A stretch of DNA of 64,000 bases from Azolla caroliniana. Its lineage: Eukaryota; Polypodiophyta. The position numbers and the translations under genes are program-made. Shown one piece after another: positions 10,083 to 21,424 of the stretch. Location: NCBI GenBank assembly GCA_043228905.1, contig JBHGNT010000018.1, forward strand, positions 4,030,001 to 4,094,000. Reading direction: 5' to 3'. Under the pieces are notes generated by a model. That model did not search any database. It saw only the letters and a program-made list of their open reading frames with translations, and was not told the DNA's origin. Position 1 is the stretch's first letter, and each line of letters starts with the position of its first letter.

Positions 10083-10726
10083 TGTCGTGAAGAAAACCGT
10101 CCACAAGCGGAATCGATGCACCGGAGCGTATGAACCGGCTCTTCATGCACGTACGCCTTATGTTGTACATAAGAGAGAATTAGGTACATAGAAGATCCGA
10201 GGTAGGTAGATTCGGTAGGTAGGAAGTTAATGGGAAACGGCTCCTTTCTCGCCTTAAAAAGGAGGGAGACGAGGAGGGGAAAAAGGGGGGATCGCGGTTA
10301 GAGAGGACGAAGTGCTGTCGGGTTGTCGGCCGAAGGCTTCTCTCTCTTGCATACTCAATAGCTTCTTTCTGCGCAGGTTTTCAGGAGGCTCGCGTTGCTC
10401 TGAGGAATGCCCGAGTGCTTCCGGCAACACCTCCAACCTACTCCTTTCCTTCGGAGCGTTTACGAGTAGGCATCGGCATCTGTTCGCCGGCCTGTTCGGT
10501 TGTAACCGACTTCGTGCTTCTTGTTGTTTGTCTTTGTTAACATATACATACATACATTCGTGTCTCTCTGTGTCGCTGTCCCACTCGCGTCTTTGTGTCG
10601 AAGGGCCATGTCCCTGTGAATCTACGCTCGCACGTAGTGGGTCTCTTCTCCTTTCTCTCTTGCTCTTCGGTACAGGACCCCCGAGGTCCCGCCTCATTCC
10701 ACGCATCCGCGAGGAATACCTCGACA
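10083..10726 (+). repeat. gypsy-1 3' LTR (644 bp)
   Basis: It begins TGTCGTGAAG and ends CTCGACA, so it has a TGTCG/CGACA terminal inverted repeat like the gypsy-2 LTR. The start is two bases after the copia-1 target duplication. The end is fixed by the abrupt switch to copia-2 integrase coding sequence. No partner LTR is in the window. An AT-rich TTAACATATACATACATACA lies near 10536. Its sequence is otherwise unlike the gypsy-2 LTR. Confidence 0.85.
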
Positions 10727-12969
10727 ACGGACTGGCCGAGAGGATGAACCGGACCATAATGGAGAGGGTCCGGAGTGTGCTGGCGCATGCAAAGTTACCC
10801 AAGACGTTTTGGGCTGAGGCGCTGTCGATAGCGACGTATGTGATAAACAGATCACCCTCAGTGCCCTTGGATGGAGACACACCGCAGAAGGTGTGGACCG
10901 GTAAGGAAGTGTCCTACCGACATCTGAAGGTGTTCGGGTGTCTCACATACGTGAATGTAGCTAAGGACCGAAGAGGAAAGTTAGATCCAAAGACCCGGCC
11001 ATGCATATTCCTCGGTTACGGCGACGATGAGTTCGGCTACCGAGTGTGGGATTCGGTCGACAAGAAGGTATTCCGGAGTCGAGATATTATCTTCATGGAG
11101 GACAAGATGCTTGCCGATTGGGAGTTGGAGAAGAAGATAATGAACTCCGAGTCGACCGGTAAGGATCGATTCTACAATGAGCAGACCCAACCGATAAGAG
11201 ACCGGTTAGCACTCGAGGAACCAGTCGGCTACGGTGAGGATACCGAACCGGCAGAAGAAGAAGTAGAGGAAGCTGAAACCGGAACCGGCCAAGACCCCGA
11301 ATCGGATTCGGATGAAGAGCAAATGGAGGAGCCGGTTACCGAAGCCCAAAGACGGAGATATCCTCTCAGAGAGAGAAGGACCCCCCGAAGATTTCTAGAT
11401 GCAGAGCATGTGCTGCTGACCGATGAGGGGGAGCCAGAAAGCTTCGAAGAAGCGAAGGTTGACACCCACAGCCGAAAATGGTTAAGTGCCATGCAGGATG
11501 AGATGGATTCCCTACATGAGAACCATACGTACGAATTGGTGGAGTTGCCGAAAGGAAAGCAGGCACTCCGAAACAAGTGGGTGTACAAGTTGAAATCGGG
11601 AGATGCCGGCAACCCCCCGAGATACAAAGCCAAGATCGTGGTGAAGGGGTTCCAACATAAGAAGGGCGTGGACTTCGACGAGATATTTGCCCCGGTAGTA
11701 AAGATGACCTCCATCCGGACGGTGCTGAGTTTAGCGGCAAGCATGGACCTCGAGGTAGAGCAATTGGACGTGAAGACGGCATTCCTTCACGACGACCTCG
11801 AAGAAGAGATCTACATGCAGCAACCAGAAGGATTCGTGGAGAAAGGGAAGGAGCACCTGGTATGCCGATTGAAGAAGAGCCTGTACGGACTGAAGCAGGC
11901 TCCCCGACAATGGTACCGGAAGTTCGACTCCTTCATGACCGATCAAGGGTACCACAAGACGCAGGCCGATCACTGCGTGTTTGTGAAGAAGTTCGAAGGA
12001 GGCGACTTCCTGATACTCCTTCTGTACGTGGATGACATGTTGATCGTTGGACGGGACCAAGTCAAAATACGAATGCTGAAGAAGGCTCTCAACCGGACCT
12101 TCTCAATGAAAAACTTGGGCCTGACAAGACAGATGTTGGGGATGCATATCATCCGGAACCGGCCATCAAAGCAATTGTGGCTGTCACAGGAGAAGTACGT
12201 GACAAAGGTGCTTCAGCGGTTCAACATGTTGGAAGTGAAACCGGTCAGATCGACACTCCCGGCAAACTGCAGATTATCCGGTAAGCAAAGCCCGAAGACG
12301 AAAGCAGAGAAGGCTGATATGATGAAGGTTCCATATGCCTCTGCCGTCGGGAGCTTAATGTACGCAATGGTGTGTACCCGACCGGATATAGGATACGCAG
12401 TCGGAGTGGTGAGCCGGTTTATGAGCAATCCCGGCAAGGAGCACTGGAATGCAGTCAAATGGATACTCTGGTACTTGAAGGGCACTTCGGATATGTGTCT
12501 CCGATTCGGTTCCGAAAAACCTCAACTTGACGGTTTTACCGATTCAGACATGTCGGCTGATGTGGATACTAGCCGGTCTACATCCGGGTATGTGATGACA
12601 TGTGCAGGGGGAGCTGTTTCGTGGCAATCGAGGCTGCAAAAGACAGTTGCGTTGTCAACCATGGAAGCGGAGTACATGGCGACTGTGGAAGCCGGCAAGG
12701 AAATATTATGGATGAAGGACTTCATCGGAGAGCTCGGTATCCGGCAAGATGAATACCGGCTCTATTGCGACAGTCAAAGTGCCATCCACCTTGCTAAGAA
12801 TGCGGCTTACCATTCCTAGACGAAGCATATCCAACGAAAGTATTATTGGATCCAGGAAAGAGTAGATGACCAGGAGTTCGTGCTGACGAAGATCCACACG
12901 GCCGAGAACGGGTCAGATATGTTGACCAAAGTACTGATACCCGACAAGCTGGATACATGCTGGAAGTGA
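10727..12969 (+). pseudogene. copia-2 pol: integrase C-part, reverse transcriptase, RNase H
   Basis: Open from the gypsy-1 junction to a TAG at 12817-12819 inside RNase H (AAYHS, stop, then TKHIQRK in the same frame), and again to a TGA at 12967-12969. The equivalent of the copia-1 stop is reached at 13000-13002. Reverse transcriptase carries LLYVDDMLIVG near 12015, and RNase H carries DSDMSADVDTSRSTSGYV near 12540. By chance the frame is also open leftwards into the gypsy LTR as far as an ATG at 10312, giving an 835-codon ORF whose first 138 codons are LTR. That fusion is not a real copia protein start. Confidence 0.88.
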
Positions 12970-13000
12970 ATCGGACTAGTAAGACATCCCATGCCGGAGT

Positions 13001-13010
13001 GAAGGGGGAG
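13001..13010 (+). promoter_or_regulatory. copia-2 polypurine tract
   Basis: GAAGGGGGAG stands two bases before the 3' LTR, as in copia-1. Confidence 0.75.
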
Positions 13011-13012
13011 TT

Positions 13013-13635
13013 TGTTAGGAAACAGTTCCCTCCGGATGGGAAGTGAGAAGAACAATACGTATGAGCAAAGGCCGAGGCCGAAACCGGATGAGGAATACCC
13101 AGCTACGGAAGACCCGGTGAGAACCGGATGACGAGTACCCGGAAAGCGCCGGATGATGTAGGCCCGGTGAGGAGTGCTCGCCGGATGAAGGGACATATTC
13201 GTAAATATGTTTCCTGAGAGGCCATTGGGGCTATATTTGTAAATAGCCGAAAAGTCATATTAGTATAAATATGACTTAGGGCAAACTTAGAAGTGTGTTG
13301 TTGTTATTCTTGTTGGCGCTAGATTAGAGAGCGTGTAACAGTGTACAGAGAGAGAGAGAGGAAGAGGTCGTTGCCTCTGTTGTAACCGCCGCCTGTGGCG
13401 AAGATCGTGAGCACGAGGTCGTTGCCTTCGTGAGCTCCAGTTGTAATCATTGTGATATAGTGATAGTTTGGAGTCTGTGAACTCCCGTGGTTTTTCCCTC
13501 TCAGGGTTTTCCACGTTAAACATCCCGTGTAGTCTTCTCTCCTTTGTGTCATGCTTTCATTTCCCGTCTCCTGTGTATGATTCTGAGCTCGGTTGTGGCC
13601 GAGTGTTGCGCATAGGGAGCGAGCAGTTCCTGTCA
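13013..13635 (+). repeat. copia-2 3' LTR
   Basis: It starts TGTTAGGAAACAG. It shares with the copia-1 LTR the CCCTCCGGATGGG start region, the TATAAATATGACTTAGGGC block at 13264, the CCGTGGTTTTTCC and AGGGTTTTCCACG segments, and CTCGGTTGTGGCCGAG near the end. The 3' boundary (CTGTCA at 13635) is a best guess because no partner LTR is visible; GACA at 13639 is an alternative. Confidence 0.75.
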
Positions 13636-16616
13636 GACATAAGGTAATATTTTGTGGTATGGGACATTGATGATATTTTATGTTTGTCTCATGCACTTCA
13701 CTTGAGGTGATCAATATGGTTACGATGCTCATCAAGGGCAACTTGAGAAATAAAATTGACGGTATTTTATGTTTGTCTCATGTCGTTTCACTCGAGGGTG
13801 GTCAATGTGGTTACGTCACTCATTGAGGGAATTTGTAACAAAACTATGTGTGGACTGTTTAACAAAAATAATAACTCAAGGTTGTTCACCCTCCCAAAGA
13901 TAGGTTGTTGTTTTTGCGTTCGATTGAAGGAATGGGCTTGAAGGAAAGGGCATGTTCGAAAGACATGAGCACACTTAAAAGAAGGGGTAGATTCTAAAGA
14001 AAGGAAAATTGCAAGGCGATATAAGATGGTACTTAGGTGTCAAAGTGGCCTCCATTCATACTTTAACTTGAGCTATGGGTGAATAAATCTCTAGAAGAAA
14101 ATGTTGTTTTCAAAAAGCTATAGGGTATAACTGATTTATCATACCATAGAAGGGCTTGGATGATAAATCAGTTGTTCGAATGGGAAAAAAAGACAATGAT
14201 ATACATCATTTTAGCTGCAACATGCTTCCAATATTGCATATAAGCTAGATGCTATATTTTTACAAAAAGGAAAGAAAACCTATAATGTTATGAATTTATT
14301 GTCACATTGTATCCAAGCTACTACTTGAACTAGAAAAATCCTTGAGAACCCCTTTGGAAATAGCTCCACTAACATATCTTATTGGACAAGATGGAATTTT
14401 CGTAATTCTTCATGTTGATGGTGATTAAAACACTCCATCTTTGTGATCCCTTGTCGTAAAAACATGACACGTGACTTATCATGACATCGATAGTGGTAAA
14501 GACAAGAAAAGACTAAGCAAATAGTGAGGAAAAGAGACAACTTTTACTCTAGAGCATTGGGCAAATGGGCATCCCCAATGTGAAGATGGGAAAAACCTTT
14601 GTAACAAGGCAATAAAACCACTTTTGGTGACTTTTTAGCTTCTCTAGTAATCATAGAGCTAGAGCCTCCTTGGGTAATTTGAAATAAAGCTTTATCTTCC
14701 CCTTTTCCATCTCCTTCCATACTAAGTAGTGATTAGTGCAAGAGCTTCCAAGCCAAATGTTAATCATTCTTTCCATTTGTATGTGTTGAAGTGTGATAAC
14801 TTATAGTTGATGTTTATTTAACATTATGTCATGTGCTTTTTATGTGTGTCTTAATCTAGTTAATCTAAAGCTTCTATGAAGTATTGGTTAAACTTTACTA
14901 ACATGGTCTTCCTGAGAGAAGTAGGTAGGAGTTCACCGAGTTAGGTTGTACAATACTAGCCACTTGAGGATGATTGACAACCATCTTGCTTTGTTCGCCA
15001 CCAAAAGGGTATACATCTGACTCCATGACCAATGATTATGACGAGAGGAAAGAATTGTCCCTGGAACATATAGAGTTGTAGTCAATGTGAGACACCTAAG
15101 GGTGACACACTTGCGTGGATTTAGTGGTCAACAAAGTGAAATTGGATCAGTGGTTGCAATCATTTATCTAGAATATATTGCTAATCAAATTGTTTGTCTA
15201 ATATACAATAATACTCTTATGTATCAATTGTAGAGTAAATTCAAAGTTAATAAACATTTAATTATCAAATACATAGAGACGTTGATCCACTAGTTGTGAT
15301 CACAAGCCACAACCCAAGACACGATGTGCATTTAACTCCTACCTACCTTGGCAATACACATGACTTTGTAGTTATATTGATGTTTGTATGTTAAACATGT
15401 TTGAGCCATGATAATACTTGGTGCCTAAACTCAAAAGTCGTAAAAAAGATTTGAACCCATGATCTCTTCATGAACGATACAACCTTGACCACTAGCATAA
15501 ATGACATGATATGTTTCACACAGTGTCATGCTTGCATGAATGCCAGGTTGTGATCATAGTTGCCTATGAGATGGCGAGCATGGATATGTTCAAACCATGT
15601 TATATAAGCATGTGTTCAAACCATAAGACTTGAACTTATCACCTCTTCAAGGAAGATATACAACCTCAACCACTAGCATAGAATATTTGTTTTTAGTAGA
15701 CATTGAGCTTATATAATATGAAAGTTGCCACCTCACAATGCATGATGCCAAGTGTCAGATGGACGCCAAGTTGTGATCATCGTTGCCTATAAGGTGGCTA
15801 GCATGGATATGTCCAAACCATGTTACACAAGCGTGTGTTCAAGTATTGGTGAACCATTCCGGTTCAACGGTAGTTTTCAACATATTATTGTGATCCGTGT
15901 TCTTATCGTTAAAACATTGTCAAACTCCTCTTATTTCTCTGTTATTTTCTTCTTCACTTTAAACTTGTCCTTGGTTACGACCCTCACACTTGGATGGTTG
16001 GCCTCTCACTAAATTATTGGTTTCGTCATACAGATAATGTTGAGAATGATATGGCCTTGGGCATTGGAGTGGGGTTTAATGAATTACGCTAGTTGTTAAA
16101 AGTGGACTCTTGTGAATATCCTCCCCTTGTCAACATTCCTAGTAAGCAGATCACAAACAAATTGAGAGAGCGAGAAGCTCTTTAACAAGATAGTTCACAC
16201 TCACGCTAATCAAATCATGAAGGTAGTAGGCACATTGTCCTTGAAGGAGATTTCTATATGTAAGCTAGTGTTGTACTACTTTTGAGAGTAATTTTTTCCT
16301 TACCAAAAGATCCTCATTGTTGTAGGGAATAACTTATTGCTATTTTCATGTTGTTTTAATATACACTACTTGGAGAAACAAATAGTTTATTATCATCCTT
16401 GGCAAAAAGTTAAATCTTTTCTCGTAATATGTCAGTAATCGAGTTGTGGCTTGGTGCTCGAGAATTCTACTATTAAATGTTGCAATTGAGAGTGCACAAG
16501 CTCGTGACACATGATATGTTCACAAAAGGAGATATAGATAGATTTTATTATTGCATTCAGAGGTCAAATGTGACCTAGAAGGACTAAAAATATAAGATTT
16601 TCACGTAACACAAATT
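13636..16616. other. AT-rich non-coding stretch with degenerate repeats
   Basis: No credible gene is seen. There is an imperfect duplication of about 90 bp at 13670-13830 (TTTTATGTTTGTCTCATG ... GGTTACG ... CATTGAGGG twice). A second duplicated block is at 15546-15625 and 15768-15845 (GTTGCCTATGAGATGGCGAGCATGGATATG-like). tRNA-like antisense modules are at 15445-15500 and 15630-15685. The 260-base ORF at 15752-16012 overlaps these repeats and is not supported as a gene. Confidence 0.6.
15445..15685 (-). repeat. Two degenerate tRNA-like (SINE-type) modules
   Basis: On the minus strand both copies read like CTAGTGGT(C/T)(A/G)AGGTTGTAT ... GGGTTCAAATC. That is a weak pol III A-box region followed by a B-box-like GGTTCAA. 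The copies are at about 15445-15500 and 15630-15685. They resemble the 3' module of the SINEs at 20580 and 21425. Confidence 0.4.
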
Positions 16617-16688
16617 GGGGTGTTGCGAGAATCGAACTCACGACCTCTCGCACCCGAAGCGAGAATCATACCACTAGACCAAACACCC
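16617..16688 (-). tRNA. tRNA-Pro (anticodon CGG)
   Basis: On the minus strand the gene starts GGGTGTTTGGTCTAGTGG and ends TTCGATTCTCGCAACACCCC, 72 bases. The acceptor stem GGGTGTT/AACACCC is perfect, with C as discriminator. The anticodon stem CTCGC/GCGAG encloses loop TTCGGGT, giving anticodon CGG. The T-arm has the usual GTTCGATTC loop. There is no intron, and CCA is not encoded. All arms are intact, so it is probably a working nuclear gene. A short T-run terminator is not obvious immediately downstream. Confidence 0.93.
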
Positions 16689-16759
16689 AACTTCACTATT
16701 TTATACATATTTTATTTTCACATCATTATATCCTAAGTGTAGCTACATTAGATATTGCC

Positions 16760-16923
16760 ATAGTTCTAGCCATACGTCTCATTCGTGTCATACTCAAACG
16801 CCAATATTCGTATCATACTCATACGTGAAAAGGCTCCAAGTATGATTGAAATCCATACGCGGTACATAGATATATTATATATACATATGGTGTATATGGT
16901 GTACATAGTGTGTGTGTGTGAGG

Positions 16924-16956
<33 letters not shown>

Positions 16957-17343
16957 TGTGTGGTCTAGAGAGAGAAGCCTTGTTTTGCATGTGTGAGGAG
17001 ACAGTGATTGAGTGTATATCTAGACTCTAGAGAGAGAGAGAGAGAGAGGAGCTATGGGTTTTGTCTGTGTGAGGGAGTATCTAATATGTATATTAGATAT
17101 CTAGATTTTGTAGAGAGAGAAAATCTGTCAGTTCTCGTGTGAGAGAGAGAGAGAGAGTGTGTGTGTATGTGTGTCAGATGTCACTTCTATTCACAAAATA
17201 TTATGAATATCAAAAATTAAAAAAACCAAAAAAAAGTCAAAAAAAAAAAAGAAGCCAAACGAATATCGCGTATCATACGCGTACGTTTGCAAACGTTCGC
17301 GTACGTCCAGTAAATTGGACGTACGCGAATATTAGGAACTATG
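16760..17343. mobile_element. Non-autonomous Mutator-like element with 9-bp target duplication
   Basis: GATATTGCC occurs at 16751-16759 and 17344-17352, directly flanking a 584-bp block that begins ATAGTTCTAG and ends TAGGAACTATG. The ends form a short inverted repeat (ATAGTTC/GAACTAT). A 9-bp duplication is typical of Mutator-like elements. Inside are many copies of an ATTCGTATCATACTC/ACGTACGCG-type motif in both orientations, and GA microsatellites. No transposase is encoded. The ORFs at 16766-17030 and 17139-17447 are simple-sequence artefacts. Confidence 0.6.
16926..16954. repeat. (GA)n microsatellite
   Basis: About 14 GA units inside the Mutator-like element. Shorter GA runs follow at 17030-17050 and 17140-17156. 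Confidence 0.95.
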
Positions 17344-17633
17344 GATATTGCCCTTGCAATATCTATTTGTCAAGAATGTCCACTTACCCTGTTGTTTACT
17401 ATAGTTACCCGACCATTATTTGTGATGTTACAAAGGCTTGTAGCTAGTGATAATATTGTGAGTTTTGGTAGATAATCCTTTCATGTTTCTACAAGCTCGC
17501 ATGAAAATCTTAAGATGGGATTTATATATGGGACCGACTGGCCTCAACATCCACATTACATATCAATTGGAGGAAGTATTGCCTCATATTGTGTATTGAT
17601 AGGGATTCAAAATGTTTAAAATAGGAAGGATCA

Positions 17634-18226
17634 TGTGAGGATATGACGTCGGCCACAACCAGTTAACTATGCAAACGAGGAACGCAATATCCAAGACAAC
17701 AAAATAGCAGACGGAGCAGACAATAAAGAGACAGAGACACAAGTATTTTATGTGGAAAACCCGGAAAGGGAAAAACTACGGGAGTCCACAAACTCCGAAC
17801 TATATCACTCTGCATAAGAAAGTACAAGGAGTCTCGTAGGCAACAACCTCGAGCTCGTCTTCGTCTAACAAACGGTTGCAACAGAGTTCAAACACCCTCT
17901 CACTATCTCTCTCTCTCTCTTACACTCTAGTTACAGAGGCAACGATAGTGTTCACTGCTAAAATGATTTGCCTTAGTTGTATTTATATTAATACAACTTT
18001 AGGGCTATTACAAATATGGTGTGTCGTAGGCGCATCAAAGACGTATTTACATATATGTCCTCTTTTGGATTCACCTTCGGATCCGACCTGATGCCATCCG
18101 TCCGATTCGGCTCTAGGTCGGAGTCATCCGGTTCGGTTCGGCTCATACTCATCCCATCCGGTCCTCGCTCTTTCGACTCTCGTTCGGCTCGTGCTCTGCC
18201 CATCCGGAGAGACCTATTTCCTAACA
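17634..18226 (-). mobile_element. Solo copia LTR
   Basis: A 593-bp LTR on the minus strand, starting in sense TGTTAGGAAATAGG and ending CTCACA. It shares the copia-2 start, the TATAAATA ... ACTAAGGCAAA promoter block (17967-17988), CCGTAGTTTTTCCC and GGGTTTTCCACAT. It is flanked by GATCA (17629-17633) and GATCG (18227-18231), a duplication with one mismatch. No internal element sequence adjoins either end, so it is a solo LTR left by recombination. Confidence 0.78.
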
Positions 18227-18231
18227 GATCG

Positions 18232-20579
18232 ATGGCTGGAACTCTATTTTGTTGACACTAGGGTATGTATTAGGCATGAATTTTATCAATGGGCAATCAA
18301 TTGAATGGATAACTAGTAAGTTCAGGGATAAGTTCATGTATTGGAAATCATAATCTTCGTCATTTCATGTATGTCCTAAAGTTATGCAATGTATTATGGA
18401 ACCCATGATATTATATTTTTGTTGTGGCTCCCAAATAAAACATTGTATTATATTTTGAAACCTCAACGATTGTTGGTTCCTTGTCGACTAACACACAAAG
18501 GTCTGATGACTTACTCAAAGTCGTCCTATCAATAAGATTGTGGTCAGAGACTCACACTAAAACATATATAGATACTAAATTACTTAATTAACTCACTCTA
18601 ACTACCAATATCCTCTATGATCCACTGTATAGACCACGAGTAAGAGGAAATTCAGATTAGCAGTTAACACAAAGATACTGAATAACAGTTAAGAATACTG
18701 AATAACAACTACATAGAATATACTCTAACTCAAAATTATATTAAACTTAGGCTCGAGAGTCTTTTCAAAAATTGTACTGTTGCCTATTCAGCAGGAATCC
18801 TACAATTATACTCAACTAACTAATATATTTTACTTGGCTTAATAATATTTTCTGACTATCATTTTACATTTGTCTGACTACACACTTGTCTGTTACAGAT
18901 ACCTTTCATTTTGACTACAACTATGACGACGACTATGATTATACTTCCGACTAACTCGTCGACTTATGCTTTTGGCTAGCCGACCGGCTTACATCGATAA
19001 TTCAAAAAAGGATCACATGGGTTTTATGAAACCATCTAACAACCCCTAAGAACTTGGAGAGAGTTGCAACATTGAACTTATCTATGCATATTATGGCTTG
19101 TAGATTTTCATTACCCAATGATAGATTAGTTTGAAAGCAACTAAAGAGCATGGCATCCATGTGTTGTCCTTTATCCTTACAAAACTAAATATTTATCATG
19201 GGTTATATGATGTCAATGGAACCAAATTCAAATGGTAAGTGTGACTACTATCTCTTGTACATTGCTCGATTGAGTCTCTTCGATGTCATAATCTACGGTT
19301 GAATAAGGATGGAAGGTGCATAACTTAGATTACGGATGGTTGTAGATCTTAAAATGTAGTCTAAATTGCCAATCTAACAAATGTCTTCATTTGTAGCTTA
19401 TTTATTCACGGTTCACCTTTGGGATAAAGAGATGTGGATTAACAATATGCAATTGTTTCTTTGGCATTGTTCAAGGGGAAGATAATACTCATTGTTTTGT
19501 ACAATGACCAATTGCTTGCTTGATTTGAGCTTATATTTCTAAGATTTGACAAGGTATATCACATTGTTATTCAATTCCAAGAAAACGCTTGTTTGCACAA
19601 TTCACATAACTCAAGCCAAGATAATAGATGAACATAAATTTCTTCCTTTTGAGATATTGGGGAACTTTGTTATGATTGGGATATATGCAATGCTTTTCTA
19701 TACAAAGTTAGAGCACACCTACAAAAGTCGAAGGGAGTATTGATGTAGCCATTTTATTTATTAGAGCATGTAAAAAATCTTCCATTGGTGGAGTATTTGG
19801 CTTGGCTATCGACAATTCAACATTTCCCACTATTGGGGATCTAATGGAGGGTGGACCAGGCAAGGTCATGGGGTTATTGGTGCGAGAAGAAAGTGTTCCA
19901 TGGAAGAGAGAAAGAAAGAGAAAGCACACACACAATGTAAAACACTAATCCAATATTTGGTGAGGAGTCATTTATCCACTTTGTGTCTTTTCACCATAAC
20001 AAGAGCTTTTTTATTATTGTATTCGAAGGTGAAATATGCAATATAAGACTAGAATTGAAACATATTCTCATAATATGTTTGGAGTTTAGTAGTGGTTCAA
20101 AGCTCAATAATTTTACTATTAAAATTTGCAATTGAATGTATGCACAATTGTTGAGAGAATTTTGCAGGGATTGGCAATATTTGGAAAGCAAAACTCGAAT
20201 GCAATAGGTGTAACATTCTATCAAAGGTTGATATCAAGACTTGTAAACTTACTTCTAATAAAATATGCATAGTTGACAAAGTTTCATTGCATGTCCCCAA
20301 CAAACCATCTCACATCAAAGAGAATGCAAGCTAAGTTGCAAGGAAATGATTGTTGTGGATGATAGCAAAAGGGATAGGTGGATTTTAGCATGAATGTATT
20401 GGTTAGTGTGGGTTCCCACAGTCATAGGAGATGGTTTTGCACTTCAGTGCAAACATATGTGATATATCGAGTGAATCACAAGGTAGTACACTTTTCCGAG
20501 CCATGATATGTTTCAGTTGCAATGAGGTATTATCGATAGAGGAGGTATCATTTGATGAATGGAAAACGGGATAGAGAGG
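18232..20579. other. AT-rich non-coding stretch
   Basis: I see no supportable gene. The part at about 18480-19010 has the look of an old LTR or transposon remnant (GTCGACTAAC, TCCGACTAACTCGTCGACTTATG), but ends and duplications cannot be recognised. Short ORFs at 19546 and 19708 have no family resemblance. Confidence 0.5.
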
Positions 20580-20775
20580 GATGGATGTAGCTTACCTTGG
20601 TAAGGTTTCCCAATGGAGACTAGGGGGTCATGGGTTCAAGTTTCAACCCTTACATTCCACAATGGCATCTAGTGAATTAAGAGGTATACATGCATGGAGT
20701 AATAGAAAAGTGATGAACTCAATATGTAATGCTAGTAGGGCAACAACTTATTACTAGGGTAAGCTAATTACGATA
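20580..20775 (+). repeat. tRNA-derived SINE, copy A
   Basis: The head reads GATGTAGCTTACCTTGGTAAGG (A-box region) and then GGGTTCAAGTTTCAACCC (B-box region). The tail ends TTACTAGGGTAAGCTAATTACGATAA. It aligns throughout with copy B at 21425-21630. Confidence 0.65.
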
Positions 20776-20779
20776 ATGA

Positions 20780-20990
20780 GAGAGAGACACACATATTTTA
20801 AGAGGCCAAAATGGTCTATAATACCAAACAATTGATTGCATCTTAACTCTTGTCTCGGTTTTGAGAATGATAAACTGAAATAAAATAGTAAATAAGATAA
20901 TAGAGAGAGAGAAAGATATATTAAGGTCTAAGACCAAAATTGGCCCATGAGACAAAATGCTTGCGATAATGGGATGTATACCCAATCATA
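20780..20990 (-). repeat. LINE 3' end fragment
   Basis: It contains TTAAGAGGCCAAAATGG and a CTTGTCTC block. These match the 3' region of the LINE copies ending near 24640 (+) and 26050 (-). No coding sequence is left. Confidence 0.55.
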
Positions 20991-21424
20991 GAAAACAAAA
21001 CAAAATAAAATGGGGAAAACAAACATAAATAACAAAATTATATCATGGCATAAAAGTATGATGGAGTGTAGTATGCTTTATAACGGAACGACTATGTGTT
21101 GAGACTGGTTTCATTTCCAGCAAAATCTCTCGAAAATGAGCAAGAGATTAGGGGGTTTCGTTGGGGGTGTGGCCCATGGTCTCGATGTAAATGGTATCTT
21201 GACCATAGCTTCTAGGCAAGGTAACTCGTGTTTCCTTGTCTTCTTAATGGCTACTACATGACAATGAGTGACTTTGAAGCCTGATATCCGAGGGCGTTTG
21301 ATTGCTCTTTGGTTTTCTGATTTAGAGAAGGAGAGACCGAGAGGCGCATGTGTGTGTCCATGTTCATCATCCCAGTGATTTTCTCCTCCAGAGAGAGAAA
21401 GAAAGAGAGCCGAGATAGCCGAGA

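Larger units (their letters stand above)
1..10726 (+). mobile_element. Ty3/gypsy retrotransposon gypsy-1, 5' end outside window, split by copia-1
   Basis: This element runs from before the window to the end of its 3' LTR, with a complete copia element (4508-10075) inserted next to its polypurine tract. The order of parts is gag C-terminus, protease, reverse transcriptase, RNase H, integrase, polypurine tract, LTR, which is the Ty3/gypsy order. It is clearly related along its whole length to the complete element at 52206-59284. No chromodomain is visible. It is inactive: it has nonsense codons at 31-33 and 2712-2714, and the nested insertion separates the polypurine tract from the LTR. The element itself sits inside the integrase of copia-2. 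Confidence 0.9.
10727..13635 (+). mobile_element. Ty1/copia element copia-2, 3' part only
   Basis: This is the right-hand part of an older copia of the same broad family as copia-1. It starts abruptly in the middle of the integrase (NGLAERMNRT block) where gypsy-1 is inserted, and runs through reverse transcriptase, RNase H and polypurine tract to a 3' LTR. Its left part must lie beyond the 5' LTR of gypsy-1, outside the window. Confidence 0.9.

Noticed and set aside
16785-17447. ORFs rich in RERERER or SLSLSL around GA arrays
   Set aside because: Simple-sequence translations inside a non-autonomous transposon.
18480-19010. Possible further LTR with GTCGAC/CGACTAAC motifs
   Set aside because: Suggestive motifs but no matching ends, promoter block or target duplication could be found.
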